IMG/VR virus record: IMGVR_UViG_3300025133_009669
Coordinates: 23,462 to 87,461 of that record
Origin: a virus
Direction: 5' to 3' (one strand)
DNA length: 64,000 nt
A program made the position numbers and the translations under genes. Of this stretch, positions 16,894-24,915 are shown piece after piece. The notes under the pieces are model-generated. The model saw nothing but the letters and a program-made list of their open reading frames with translations. It searched no databases and was not told the DNA's origin. Within the stretch, counting starts at the first letter, position 1. Each line of letters opens with the position of its first letter.

Positions 16894-19596
16894 TTGAGAA
16901 AGTTAATTGCGCTAAATAAATGGCTAAAGACTAATGGCCTGAAGAGAGAATCTCTCTCTATTTCTAGTCTGAATAAGCTATATAAGTATGCTGTCTCAAG
17001 AGCAGAGATAGCAGACCTGAAAGACTGGCTAGATGACGATTATTCGCAACTAAGTTTCGATGAGCTTTTTAAAGGCAAACTTCGTTTGGTGATTCCGTTT
17101 AATACGAAAGAAGATAGGCAGCTCTTGAGCCTTGTCCCTTTTCTAAAGGAGACTGGATGGCTTCCGGCTGGTAGAGGAAGTTCGTTTAACACGAAGAAAG
17201 TTAAGCAGAAAATGCGCAGACCTGATACCGGAGAGGAGTATGAAGAAGAAGTTGAAGTTGCAGACCTGAAGATTTCTAAAGAAGAAAAAAGAGTAATTCC
17301 CGCTGGCCCAAGAAAGGGCGAAGAAATTACAAGAGAAAAGATTTTGTCTATTTCTAAGGTTTTATCTGATCCGAAAAATAATGCACCTGTTGGAATGGCG
17401 GATTGGTGGAAGGGTAAGCAAACAGAGTATACAAGGGACTATAATTGGAAGCAAATTGAGTCCGTCTTTAAAGACGGAGACCTTAAAGCAGAGCATTCGA
17501 TTATTATATCTAGAGATCCGATTGACGTACTTAGGATGAGTGACTATGAAAATATACGCTCCTGCCATAGTGAGCATGGATCTTACTTTAATTGTGCAAT
17601 CTCAGAGTCAAGAGGCAATGGCCTAGTTGCCTATCTGGTTAAGAGTTCTGATTTAGAAGAAGCCTTGAATCCCCCAAGTCACTGGAGTGAAGATGCGGCG
17701 GCGCAAGACGAGCAGCAGAGGGGCATCCAGATAGGAGATCTGGATGGACAAGAAATATTCGCAGATAGAGGAAGGGAGGTCTTAGGCGTAACTCCCAAGT
17801 CTAGGGTTAGGCTGCGAAAATATGTAGATACAGCTAGAGATTATGAGTTTGCCGCTCCAGAAAATAGAACATATGGACCACACCCTCCTGGTTTTATAGA
17901 TTTAGTTAGAAATTGGGCATGGCAGCAGCAGAAGCACCTGTTCGAAAATAACGGAGAAATATCCTTGCCCAATCAAGGTAATTTGCAAATGCACGGAGGA
18001 TCGTATAGAGATACGTATGATGGAGACATATTGAACTCATTCTTCGAAGAGGGATGCGATTATGCAGATTATCGTGGAAATGTAACAACTATATCTTCTA
18101 ACGAAGAAAGCACGTATGAAATGTGGGTTGCTGAAATTGAAGAAATATTGGAAGATGCCGAGGCTACTCTCGAACATGTCTCTTTTTCATCAGAGGTTGA
18201 TGATGATGGAGAAGGGAATCCATACTTATATGCACACGCTTATTTGAGCTATAGCCTTCCTCTTTACGGATGGGAAGAAATATCTATTGAGAATAGGTTT
18301 GCTAAAACAAATAATCCGCTTATAAGAGATATCCCGGTTAGTTACGATTATGATTTTGAAAAATTGTTTGACCATCCGGAAGGTGGGGAAGTTGTTTCAG
18401 TAGAGTTAAATGAGAAAACTAAGTCTATAGATATCTCCATTGAGTTTTCTTGTGATAGCTGTTATAATCCAGATGATGTAGAGGAGTATTTCGAATATAT
18501 AAGAGATAGTATTGATTCGAAGTATTTAGAATATGTTGAGTCAGTTAGAAGGAAACTAGTTGCGGCAGAATATATAGAGGGGCTTGAATTTGATCGAGCA
18601 ATAATCCGACTTGAAGATATGGAGTTTGAGAACTTTGTAATGCTTGATGTAGAAGAGGACGAGTCGGAAATAAAAGTAAATATGAAGCCGAAAGCGACGC
18701 TTTTTAAGTTACAAATTCCATATGCCATTAAGAATAGTCCAGTACCCTTTGAGCCTAAAGACTTTGCAAAAATATTTGATGCAGAAGTTATTTCTACTTG
18801 GGTAAAAAGTTTTCGACTGAATAATGTTTCCAAGATTATTGGAAGCACGCTAGATAAGCTTGCGGCCCAAGAGAATCAGGACAAATTGCAGCTTCGTTTC
18901 GACTTTCTCCCTGAACCTGAAGCCTCTCCTAGTTTGGGGGCGCTTTTGGATGTAGACAGAATTCTTACGGCTAATCTTTTCTTAGCAGATACGGCCGTCT
19001 ATGTAGAGCTTTCATTTTCCCTACAAACTTCTCATACGAATGATGAAATTTTACTTATAGAAAAGTTCATTAAGGTCTTTGACGAAAACTTTCATTTAAT
19101 AGGAAGAGCCTTTGAGGACTATTTGGCACAGAGGCTTGCGAAAGCTGGAGTTGAAGCCAAAGGCATATCAAAGAATTTTTTCTCAGGAGAGCTGGCAAAG
19201 CCAATCATAGAGCGTCTAAAAAAATCTTCTACGAATGACGTTAGAAGATTAGCCACTTGGATTGAGGCAAATTGGAACGTCTTTAGCAACGCAGAGAAGG
19301 ATCTTGCTTATAATAAATATCTTCTTCCGACCGAAAGATATGGAGACTATATACACGATCATAACTTGGATTGGCCAAATTCTTGGAACTCAGAAATGCA
19401 GAAAAGAAAAGATACTGATATAGGATATAGATGGAATGGTCTTTCGATGAAAGATGTTTCTTTGCAATCTAATCAGATTATGCCAGAAGAAGAGAGAGAA
19501 GGGGGTCTTTCGGAAGATTCACATGTAGATACGCTCGAAGAAAATTCCGAAGCAGAACAAGACGCAGAGCAGGAAGGCGCCTCAACTATAGTCTAA
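16894..19596 (+). CDS. Large hypothetical protein (900 aa)
   Basis: Probable TTG start at 16894 behind AGGGAG. Not assigned to a named family. Residues around 210-250 hold an ordered block, IRSCHSEHGSYFNCAI then GLVAYLVKS, followed by acidic, strand-rich sequence and an acidic Glu-rich C-terminus. No signal peptide or membrane helix. It follows the reductase by 24 bases. Proteins with the same SCHS...C core seem to occur in other large phages, but I give no function. Confidence 0.75.
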   Translation: MRKLIALNKWLKTNGLKRESLSISSLNKLYKYAVSRAEIADLKDWLDDDYSQLSFDELFKGKLRLVIPFNTKEDRQLLSLVPFLKETGWLPAGRGSSFNTKKVKQKMRRPDTGEEYEEEVEVADLKISKEEKRVIPAGPRKGEEITREKILSISKVLSDPKNNAPVGMADWWKGKQTEYTRDYNWKQIESVFKDGDLKAEHSIIISRDPIDVLRMSDYENIRSCHSEHGSYFNCAISESRGNGLVAYLVKSSDLEEALNPPSHWSEDAAAQDEQQRGIQIGDLDGQEIFADRGREVLGVTPKSRVRLRKYVDTARDYEFAAPENRTYGPHPPGFIDLVRNWAWQQQKHLFENNGEISLPNQGNLQMHGGSYRDTYDGDILNSFFEEGCDYADYRGNVTTISSNEESTYEMWVAEIEEILEDAEATLEHVSFSSEVDDDGEGNPYLYAHAYLSYSLPLYGWEEISIENRFAKTNNPLIRDIPVSYDYDFEKLFDHPEGGEVVSVELNEKTKSIDISIEFSCDSCYNPDDVEEYFEYIRDSIDSKYLEYVESVRRKLVAAEYIEGLEFDRAIIRLEDMEFENFVMLDVEEDESEIKVNMKPKATLFKLQIPYAIKNSPVPFEPKDFAKIFDAEVISTWVKSFRLNNVSKIIGSTLDKLAAQENQDKLQLRFDFLPEPEASPSLGALLDVDRILTANLFLADTAVYVELSFSLQTSHTNDEILLIEKFIKVFDENFHLIGRAFEDYLAQRLAKAGVEAKGISKNFFSGELAKPIIERLKKSSTNDVRRLATWIEANWNVFSNAEKDLAYNKYLLPTERYGDYIHDHNLDWPNSWNSEMQKRKDTDIGYRWNGLSMKDVSLQSNQIMPEEEREGGLSEDSHVDTLEENSEAEQDAEQEGASTIV

Positions 19597-19601
19597 TATA
19601 G

Positions 19602-19958
19602 ATGATTACAAAAATCCTAACCGACCGTGTAAATTTCTCAAATGACGTAAAAGAAGTACGACAGCAATGGTTGTGCGATCTCTTCTTATATATAGGCCTA
19701 GATGGATATGAGATGCTTAAAATGCCGAGAGATCAGGCAATTGATTATATGTTGGAGAATAACGTCGAGCTTATAGAGTATAAAGGAATAGAGGCCTTGG
19801 AGGTTAGATATGAAGGAGAGACGATAGGGGAGTGGGCAGGGCCCGAATACAGAATAAAAGAAGATCCAAGTGATCAATCTCTTTATTTTGAGGCAACAAT
19901 AGAGCATTGGTCAATTAAAGAAGATGATATGGACATTAGTTCAGCGGAGATACCTTGA
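19602..19958 (+). CDS. Hypothetical protein
   Basis: 118 residues, acidic, unrecognised. It sits 5 bases after the 900-residue gene and its stop overlaps the TTG start of the PhoH gene, so the three are probably one operon. Contains WAGPEYRIKEDPSDQSLYFE, which suggests a small beta domain. Confidence 0.65.
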   Translation: MITKILTDRVNFSNDVKEVRQQWLCDLFLYIGLDGYEMLKMPRDQAIDYMLENNVELIEYKGIEALEVRYEGETIGEWAGPEYRIKEDPSDQSLYFEATIEHWSIKEDDMDISSAEIP

Positions 19959-21244
19959 AGCACAATAAGAAAAATTTCATATTAGATACGTCAGTTTTAG
20001 TTTATCATGAAGATTCGATTCATGGATTTCCCAATCAAAATGTGATTATTCCCATGGAAGTCTTGGAGGAGATAGACAATCTAAAGTCAAGACATGATGC
20101 CGTTGGAAACGCAGCTCGTTATATAAATAGATTTTTGGATGGCCTTAGAGGGCTTGGCTCACTAAAGGACGGGGTGACGCTAGAAAATGGAGAGACTATT
20201 TTCGTACATGTTGAGTCTGAATATACAAAGCTCCCATCCTCAATGTCCGAATCTAATGATAATAAGATTATAGCAGTCGCGCTAAGTTTGTCTAAGAAGC
20301 TTGAGGATGTTACTCTTATCTCTAGAGATATCAACGTAAGGGTGAAGTGCGATTCCCTTGGGATTTCCTCTGAAAATTACGAAAAGGAAAAGGCAGTCGT
20401 AAACAGAAAAGGTGCATATACTGGCGTAGCGGTAAAGCATTTTAGCCCAGAGGAGATTCAAGGCTTTTATGACAAAAAAGAGCTTGAGTATGTGGAAGAA
20501 GACTTATATCCTAATGAATTTGTAGTATTGAAAGGAGGGGCTCAAAGCGCACTTGGTCTACATAAAGACGGCCTAATTAAGCCCCTAGCGCATTCGAAAG
20601 GTACTCCATCTGTAAACGGTATTCGCCCAAGAAACAAAGAGCAGACTTTTGCACTAGAATCTTTGCTTAACCCTAACATACATATGGTCACTCTAACAGG
20701 AATTAGTGGCTCTGGAAAGACTATCCTCTCTTCTGCTGCAGCAGCCCATATGCTTACAAGTGGGATTTATGATAAAATCATAATCTCACGACCAGTTCAA
20801 TCTCTTAGTTCTGAGATGGGGTTTCTGCCAGGAGACAAAGAGGAGAAGCTGGCTCCATGGATTCAGCCTATTATTGATAATTTCAAAATTATTTTTAAAA
20901 ATGGACAAGTATATTTCGATATGCTGCTAGAGACAGGCCAGCTAGAGATAGAGGCTCTCGCTTATATTCGAGGAAGAAGTCTTCCGAACACTATTTTTAT
21001 TCTTGATGAGTCTCAAAATATAAGCTATGCTGAAGCCAAGGCAGTGATTACAAGGATGGGCGAAAATTCAAAACTAATCATGCTAGGAGATGTTGAGCAG
21101 ATAGACGCGCCGCATTTGGACGCGGCAACCTGCGGCCTAGGAGCTGTTGTCGAGAAGTTTAAAGACTTTCATCTATCTTCTCATATAACCTTGCTCAAGG
21201 GAGAACGAAGCCCGCTAGCTGCGCATGCTGCAAAAATCCTCTAA
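19955..21244 (+). CDS. phoH: PhoH-like ATPase with an N-terminal PIN domain
   Basis: 429 residues. TTG start with GGAG upstream. The PIN domain (about 1-140) shows FILDTSVLVYHED and a later SRDINVRVKC. The PhoH domain has Walker A GISGSGKT near residue 250 and Walker B IFILDESQN near 350, then GDVEQID. This is the PIN-PhoH (PhoH2/YlaK) architecture, thought to couple an RNA nuclease with an RNA helicase or ATPase. PhoH genes are common in large phages. Confidence 0.9.
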   Translation: MKHNKKNFILDTSVLVYHEDSIHGFPNQNVIIPMEVLEEIDNLKSRHDAVGNAARYINRFLDGLRGLGSLKDGVTLENGETIFVHVESEYTKLPSSMSESNDNKIIAVALSLSKKLEDVTLISRDINVRVKCDSLGISSENYEKEKAVVNRKGAYTGVAVKHFSPEEIQGFYDKKELEYVEEDLYPNEFVVLKGGAQSALGLHKDGLIKPLAHSKGTPSVNGIRPRNKEQTFALESLLNPNIHMVTLTGISGSGKTILSSAAAAHMLTSGIYDKIIISRPVQSLSSEMGFLPGDKEEKLAPWIQPIIDNFKIIFKNGQVYFDMLLETGQLEIEALAYIRGRSLPNTIFILDESQNISYAEAKAVITRMGENSKLIMLGDVEQIDAPHLDAATCGLGAVVEKFKDFHLSSHITLLKGERSPLAAHAAKIL

Positions 21245-21248
21245 TCTT

Positions 21249-21413
21249 ATGAAGGTCTATGACTTCATTTATGATAAGCTGAATAAGAAGAGAAAAAGAA
21301 AGAAAAAAAGACCACGCGTTCAGATTCCTCTTCCCAAATATAAGACTCCTAAGGAAGAGCTTAAAAAAGAAGAGAAGAAAAGTGATCGTGGAGTTATTAT
21401 TATTGACCTATAA
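21249..21413 (+). CDS. Short Lys-rich protein
   Basis: 54 residues from an ATG at 21249 (or 62 from 21225). Dominated by KKRKRKKKRP and KKEEKK stretches, ending GVIIIDL. Possibly nucleic-acid binding. No strong ribosome site, and it begins just after the phoH stop. Confidence 0.45.
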   Translation: MKVYDFIYDKLNKKRKRKKKRPRVQIPLPKYKTPKEELKKEEKKSDRGVIIIDL

Positions 21414-21427
21414 AGCGTGGAGGAATG

Positions 21428-22174
21428 ATGATTAAGCCATTGGTTTTACTTGCGAATAGTTTGGACAAAAGAGGTCTTTATAAAGAGGCAGACAGCATAG
21501 ATAGAGTTTTGTCTGATTTGAAAGGTCGACATTTGCGCTCTCACGTTGTTTCTTCGGGAGAGGTTCTAGGGGCAATAGCTGAAAAGTATAAGGTAACTGT
21601 AGAGGGAATTATTCAAGCAAATGATCTAGAGTCGGCTGACAAAATTGGCATTGGCCAAAAATTAATAATTCCTGATCAAGTTGGATTTTCAGAAGAAAAG
21701 CCTTCGCTTCAAGGCGCAGAATATGAAGTTTCTGATGACGAAATAGTCGCCGCAACTCTAATGGGAGAAGGGGGATCTATGTACAGCATAGATCTTATGA
21801 AGAGGGTTTATACTGTAATTGTCAACAGAAGTAATTACAGCGGAAAGTCTCATAGAGAGGTCGTTTTGAGTCCGAGACAATTTTCGTATTGGAACAAAGG
21901 TGTAGACTCAGAGCGCGTTGCAAAAGAGGTGAATAAGTGGAAGCTTGGAACCTTGCCAGCAACACAGGCTCGATGGGAAAAAGCTCTCGAAATAGTACGG
22001 GGAAACTTAATCGCTCCCGAGGTAGGAAGGTCTGCTTATTATCTGAACAAAGACCTAGCAGGAAGTGGCTTTATAGGGCCTAACTGGAAGCTTATTTACA
22101 AAGGAGATGCTGGCGATCCGCATTCCTATGGACTAAATGGACCTCCATGGGATAATCATAAAAAATCTGTTTAG
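21428..22174 (+). CDS. LysM plus SleB-type cell-wall hydrolase
   Basis: 248 residues. The second of two adjacent ATGs best fits GGAGG. Order: an N-terminal helix with the motif LDKRGLYKEADSID, a LysM domain (HVVSSGEVLGAIAEKYKVT, IGIGQKLIIPD), then a hydrolase_2/SleB catalytic domain (AATLMGEGGSMYS with the catalytic Glu, VIVNRSNY, FSYWNKG). Cuts peptidoglycan. The N-terminal motif recurs in the proteins at 46966 and 47408. Confidence 0.82.
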   Translation: MIKPLVLLANSLDKRGLYKEADSIDRVLSDLKGRHLRSHVVSSGEVLGAIAEKYKVTVEGIIQANDLESADKIGIGQKLIIPDQVGFSEEKPSLQGAEYEVSDDEIVAATLMGEGGSMYSIDLMKRVYTVIVNRSNYSGKSHREVVLSPRQFSYWNKGVDSERVAKEVNKWKLGTLPATQARWEKALEIVRGNLIAPEVGRSAYYLNKDLAGSGFIGPNWKLIYKGDAGDPHSYGLNGPPWDNHKKSV

Positions 22175-22176
22175 TT

Positions 22177-22719
22177 ATGAATAAGAAGTTACAGATTATT
22201 AATTGCAAAAGTACTTGCAAAATGTCAAGACAAATACAGGATAGCAATCACTGTAATAAAAAAGCGTCCATTGTAGACGGAGGAGTCTTTTTTGGCTGCA
22301 AAGAGAGCTTGAAGAAAGAGCCTAAAGAGGTAAGGCAGTTTTTTGCCTGTGATTTATGGAATATGGGCCTTACTGAGAGTTGCGATTCTTGTGAGTTAGA
22401 GTGTATAAACAACAAAAATGAAAAAATGAAAGCTGTCTTGGCTGAAAAGAAAAAATTAGATTTAGTAATTGATAAACTTAAGCCGAATATGATGCTCTAT
22501 GGAGTGTCTGCAAAGCAAGTAGAGGATATAAGCTCCAAATATACAAAGAAGGGAGCTAGCGGAAAGAAGGACAGAATGGGTTCTGAGGCAATTAGGGCTG
22601 CAGGATTTGCTAACGAGGCTTTAAAGATGATTCTTAATGGAAGGCCAATTGATGCTGCATTCTTTTCTTTATATGCAAAGAAAACTTCTGGTAGGCTAAA
22701 AAAGCTGAAGAAGAAATAG
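22177..22719 (+). CDS. Cys-containing hypothetical protein
   Basis: 180 residues. An N-terminal set of cysteines (CKSTC, CKES, CDSCELEC) could bind metal; the C-terminal half is helical and basic. No family recognised. It begins right after the LysM-SleB gene and converges with the protease gene on the other strand. Confidence 0.6.
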   Translation: MNKKLQIINCKSTCKMSRQIQDSNHCNKKASIVDGGVFFGCKESLKKEPKEVRQFFACDLWNMGLTESCDSCELECINNKNEKMKAVLAEKKKLDLVIDKLKPNMMLYGVSAKQVEDISSKYTKKGASGKKDRMGSEAIRAAGFANEALKMILNGRPIDAAFFSLYAKKTSGRLKKLKKK

Positions 22720-23478
22720 TTAGTTTTCTAAGAACAGCTTGATATCGTTAGCAGATGCGGCAAAGCCTCCGTATTGTGGCAGTGCTCCAAATAAAATTCC
22801 GATAACTTCACCATCTAAGGTGAAGATAGGACTTCCGCTGTGTCCGGGAAGAATCTCTTCTGAGATCATAATGAATTTATTTCCAGATGTTGAGAGCGAA
22901 GATAGACTTATTCTGTCTCTGTCGAGAAAAGACGATATATAGGTATCTAGTATAATGGGGAAGTCTCCTGCTGGAGCGCCAATTACATAAACTTTTTCAA
23001 ATAATTGTGGAAAATAAAGATCGTCTATCAGCTTTACAGGCTTGATGAATCCTCTTGCCTGGATGAGGCACAGATCTAATGCGGGGCTAGTTTTCATGAC
23101 TCTTAAATCGCTGTTCCCTTCAGACCAATCGATAAGTTTTTGGCTATAATCCTCAATATGAAGCGTAGAATCTGCAGTTATTTCGTTGCAAAAGTGATCA
23201 TTGGTCAAAACAAGAGACGAATCAGTAGTTACATCATAAGCTATAGAGAAGCCTGTGGCAGAAGTCGAAAAAGCTGACTCATCAAATTCTTCTTTTCCAA
23301 TATGTGTAACTTTTACTACAGAGAGGAGCATCGCTTTCATTCTTACGATTGCTGGCTCAGAGTGAGCTGGTTTTTCTTTAACTCTTATCTTAGTGATATT
23401 GAAAGTCAAAAGAAATATATTAACTGCTAAAAATAATAGAAATGAGAAAATAAATGTAGTTTTTAATATTTTTTTCAT
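22720..23478 (-). CDS. Membrane-anchored trypsin-like serine protease
   Basis: 252 residues from the ATG at 23478; the longer reading from 23544 is less likely because the hydrophobic anchor KTTFIFSFLLFLAVNIFLL begins just after this Met. The triad is visible: His in LTNDHFC, Asp in PALDLCLIQ and Ser in PGHSGSPIF. The domain probably lies outside the cytoplasmic membrane. It is on the opposite strand to its neighbours, so expressed separately. A second protease of this kind is at 46242. Confidence 0.8.
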   Translation of the reverse strand: MKKILKTTFIFSFLLFLAVNIFLLTFNITKIRVKEKPAHSEPAIVRMKAMLLSVVKVTHIGKEEFDESAFSTSATGFSIAYDVTTDSSLVLTNDHFCNEITADSTLHIEDYSQKLIDWSEGNSDLRVMKTSPALDLCLIQARGFIKPVKLIDDLYFPQLFEKVYVIGAPAGDFPIILDTYISSFLDRDRISLSSLSTSGNKFIMISEEILPGHSGSPIFTLDGEVIGILFGALPQYGGFAASANDIKLFLEN

Positions 23479-23558
23479 ATTGCACCCAATACATCCGGTA
23501 ATATTACTATGAATAAAGCACCCAAAGAAATGGGAGATAGACAATAGTAGGAGTAAAT

Positions 23559-23699
23559 ATGGGCTGTGGATGCGGAAAGAAGATTTCTAGAAGCAGAAAG
23601 TCTTCTGTGAAAAAAAAATCAAATAATAAAAAGAAAACAGTAATCAGAAAGAAAAAAGTTAATAAACTAATTTCAATTCCCGGAACTATAAAGAAGTAG
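23559..23699 (+). CDS. Short basic protein with a CGC N-terminus
   Basis: 46 residues, behind GTAGGAG. Starts MGCGCGKKIS, then Lys/Arg-rich. Small phage proteins with an MGCGCGKK start are common; function unknown. Confidence 0.5.
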   Translation: MGCGCGKKISRSRKSSVKKKSNNKKKTVIRKKKVNKLISIPGTIKK

Positions 23700-23704
23700 C
23701 AGCC

Positions 23705-23929
23705 TTAGCAGCCTTCGGCCCCTGTGTGCGGAGCAGAAACATAGGCCGCAAATAGATTCTCTTCAGATATGGAACTAATATTAGATGAGTAGTGAATGGT
23801 CTTTTGATCTTTTATTAACTCTTCTATAGTATTGTTTATCTTCTTTATAAGTTCCTCCTTGTCTTCTTGCGTTATCTCAATAACGCAGTCTAATTGAATT
23901 TCTACAAAATACTTATTGCCTGTTTCCAT
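23705..23929 (-). CDS. Small hypothetical protein
   Basis: 74 residues, acidic, helix-rich middle (TQEDKEELIKKINNTIEEL), unrecognised. Convergent with the small basic gene, 5 bases apart. Confidence 0.5.
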   Translation of the reverse strand: METGNKYFVEIQLDCVIEITQEDKEELIKKINNTIEELIKDQKTIHYSSNISSISEENLFAAYVSAPHTGAEGC

Positions 23930-24044
23930 AATGGCTCCACTAGGTTGTTCTTAAGGTAGCTGAAATATTCATAGAGAAAAAGGTGACAGGGCAAACGCGA
24001 GGCCTACCTTGTGCAGGAACCCGCAGAGAATCAGGAGAAGAAGA

Positions 24045-24560
24045 ATGGCGAACAGAAACGTAAAGATACAACTACTAGAAGACGGAGCAGAAGTTCCTTC
24101 GAGAGCGCACTCTACAGACACAGGTTATGACCTGAAGTTTACGGGGATTCATAAGATAGTTGGTGATGTTATCTTTTTTAAAACAGGAATTTCCCTACAG
24201 CCTCCAGGGGGCTACTACTTTGAGGTTGTGCCTCGTAGCAGTATAGCGAAGTTGCCGTTAGCTATGGCTAACTCAGTAGGAATTATTGATGAAACTTATA
24301 CTGGAGAAGTTATTGTGCCGGCTAGAGTAATGCACAAGCATCCCGATATAGATATGGCATTCTCTCGATTTCCAAATGGAATTGTTAAGATCTTTGGAAT
24401 TAGGCCCCAAACTATGGACTCTTTGGCGGGGCTTATTCTCAAGAATAAGCCGAAGCTTTTCCAAGCCATTTTAAGAAAGCGGAATAATTGCAAGTTTATC
24501 GTAGAAGAACTCGAAGAGACAGAACGATCAGATGGAGGCTTTGGCAGCACAGACTCTTAA
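24045..24560 (+). CDS. dut: dUTPase (dUTP diphosphatase)
   Basis: 171 residues from the ATG after AGGAGAAGAAGA. Trimeric dUTPase motifs in order: STDTGYDL (I), PRSSIAK (II), GIIDETYTGE (III), GIRPQT (IV, weak) and GGFGSTDS (V). There is an insertion between motifs III and IV compared with short bacterial enzymes. Hydrolyses dUTP to dUMP, keeps uracil out of phage DNA and feeds dTMP synthesis. Confidence 0.9.
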   Translation: MANRNVKIQLLEDGAEVPSRAHSTDTGYDLKFTGIHKIVGDVIFFKTGISLQPPGGYYFEVVPRSSIAKLPLAMANSVGIIDETYTGEVIVPARVMHKHPDIDMAFSRFPNGIVKIFGIRPQTMDSLAGLILKNKPKLFQAILRKRNNCKFIVEELEETERSDGGFGSTDS

Positions 24561-24619
24561 GTAGCTAATAAAGTCCATCTATATAGACGCAGCGCCCGAA
24601 TAGGGCAGGGAGGATTAAG

Positions 24620-24817
24620 ATGGACCCTACTTTTGGTGACATAATAGCTTTCTACAGCTATTCAAAGGATAACGAATCTAAATTGTTTATTGAATATATA
24701 TTGGCAAAATATTTTAATGACAAGTCTTTTTTCATGAAAATAAGAGAGGCTCTTCCGTACTTGGAAGAAAATGATAAAGAAATGCTTTTCTCCATCGCAG
24801 ATAAGGTAGAGCTTTAG
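24620..24817 (+). CDS. Small hypothetical protein
   Basis: 65 residues, acidic, helical, unrecognised. Good ribosome site (GGGAGGATTAAG). Followed by a strong hairpin before topA. Confidence 0.6.
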   Translation: MDPTFGDIIAFYSYSKDNESKLFIEYILAKYFNDKSFFMKIREALPYLEENDKEMLFSIADKVEL

Positions 24818-24843
24818 CCTCTCGAAAAAGAGCAAGCGGACCA

Positions 24844-24885
24844 ACAGAAGAGGATCTGAGTTTTTATTGACAGATCCTCTTCTGT
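24844..24885 (+). terminator. Strong stem-loop before topA
   Basis: Perfect 15-base stem (ACAGAAGAGGATCTG and its complement) around a T-rich 12-base loop. No clear T-tract follows, so it could be a processing or regulatory hairpin rather than a simple terminator. Confidence 0.6.
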
Positions 24886-24915
24886 TCGTACGTTGTTCTT
24901 AACGAAGGAGCGCGT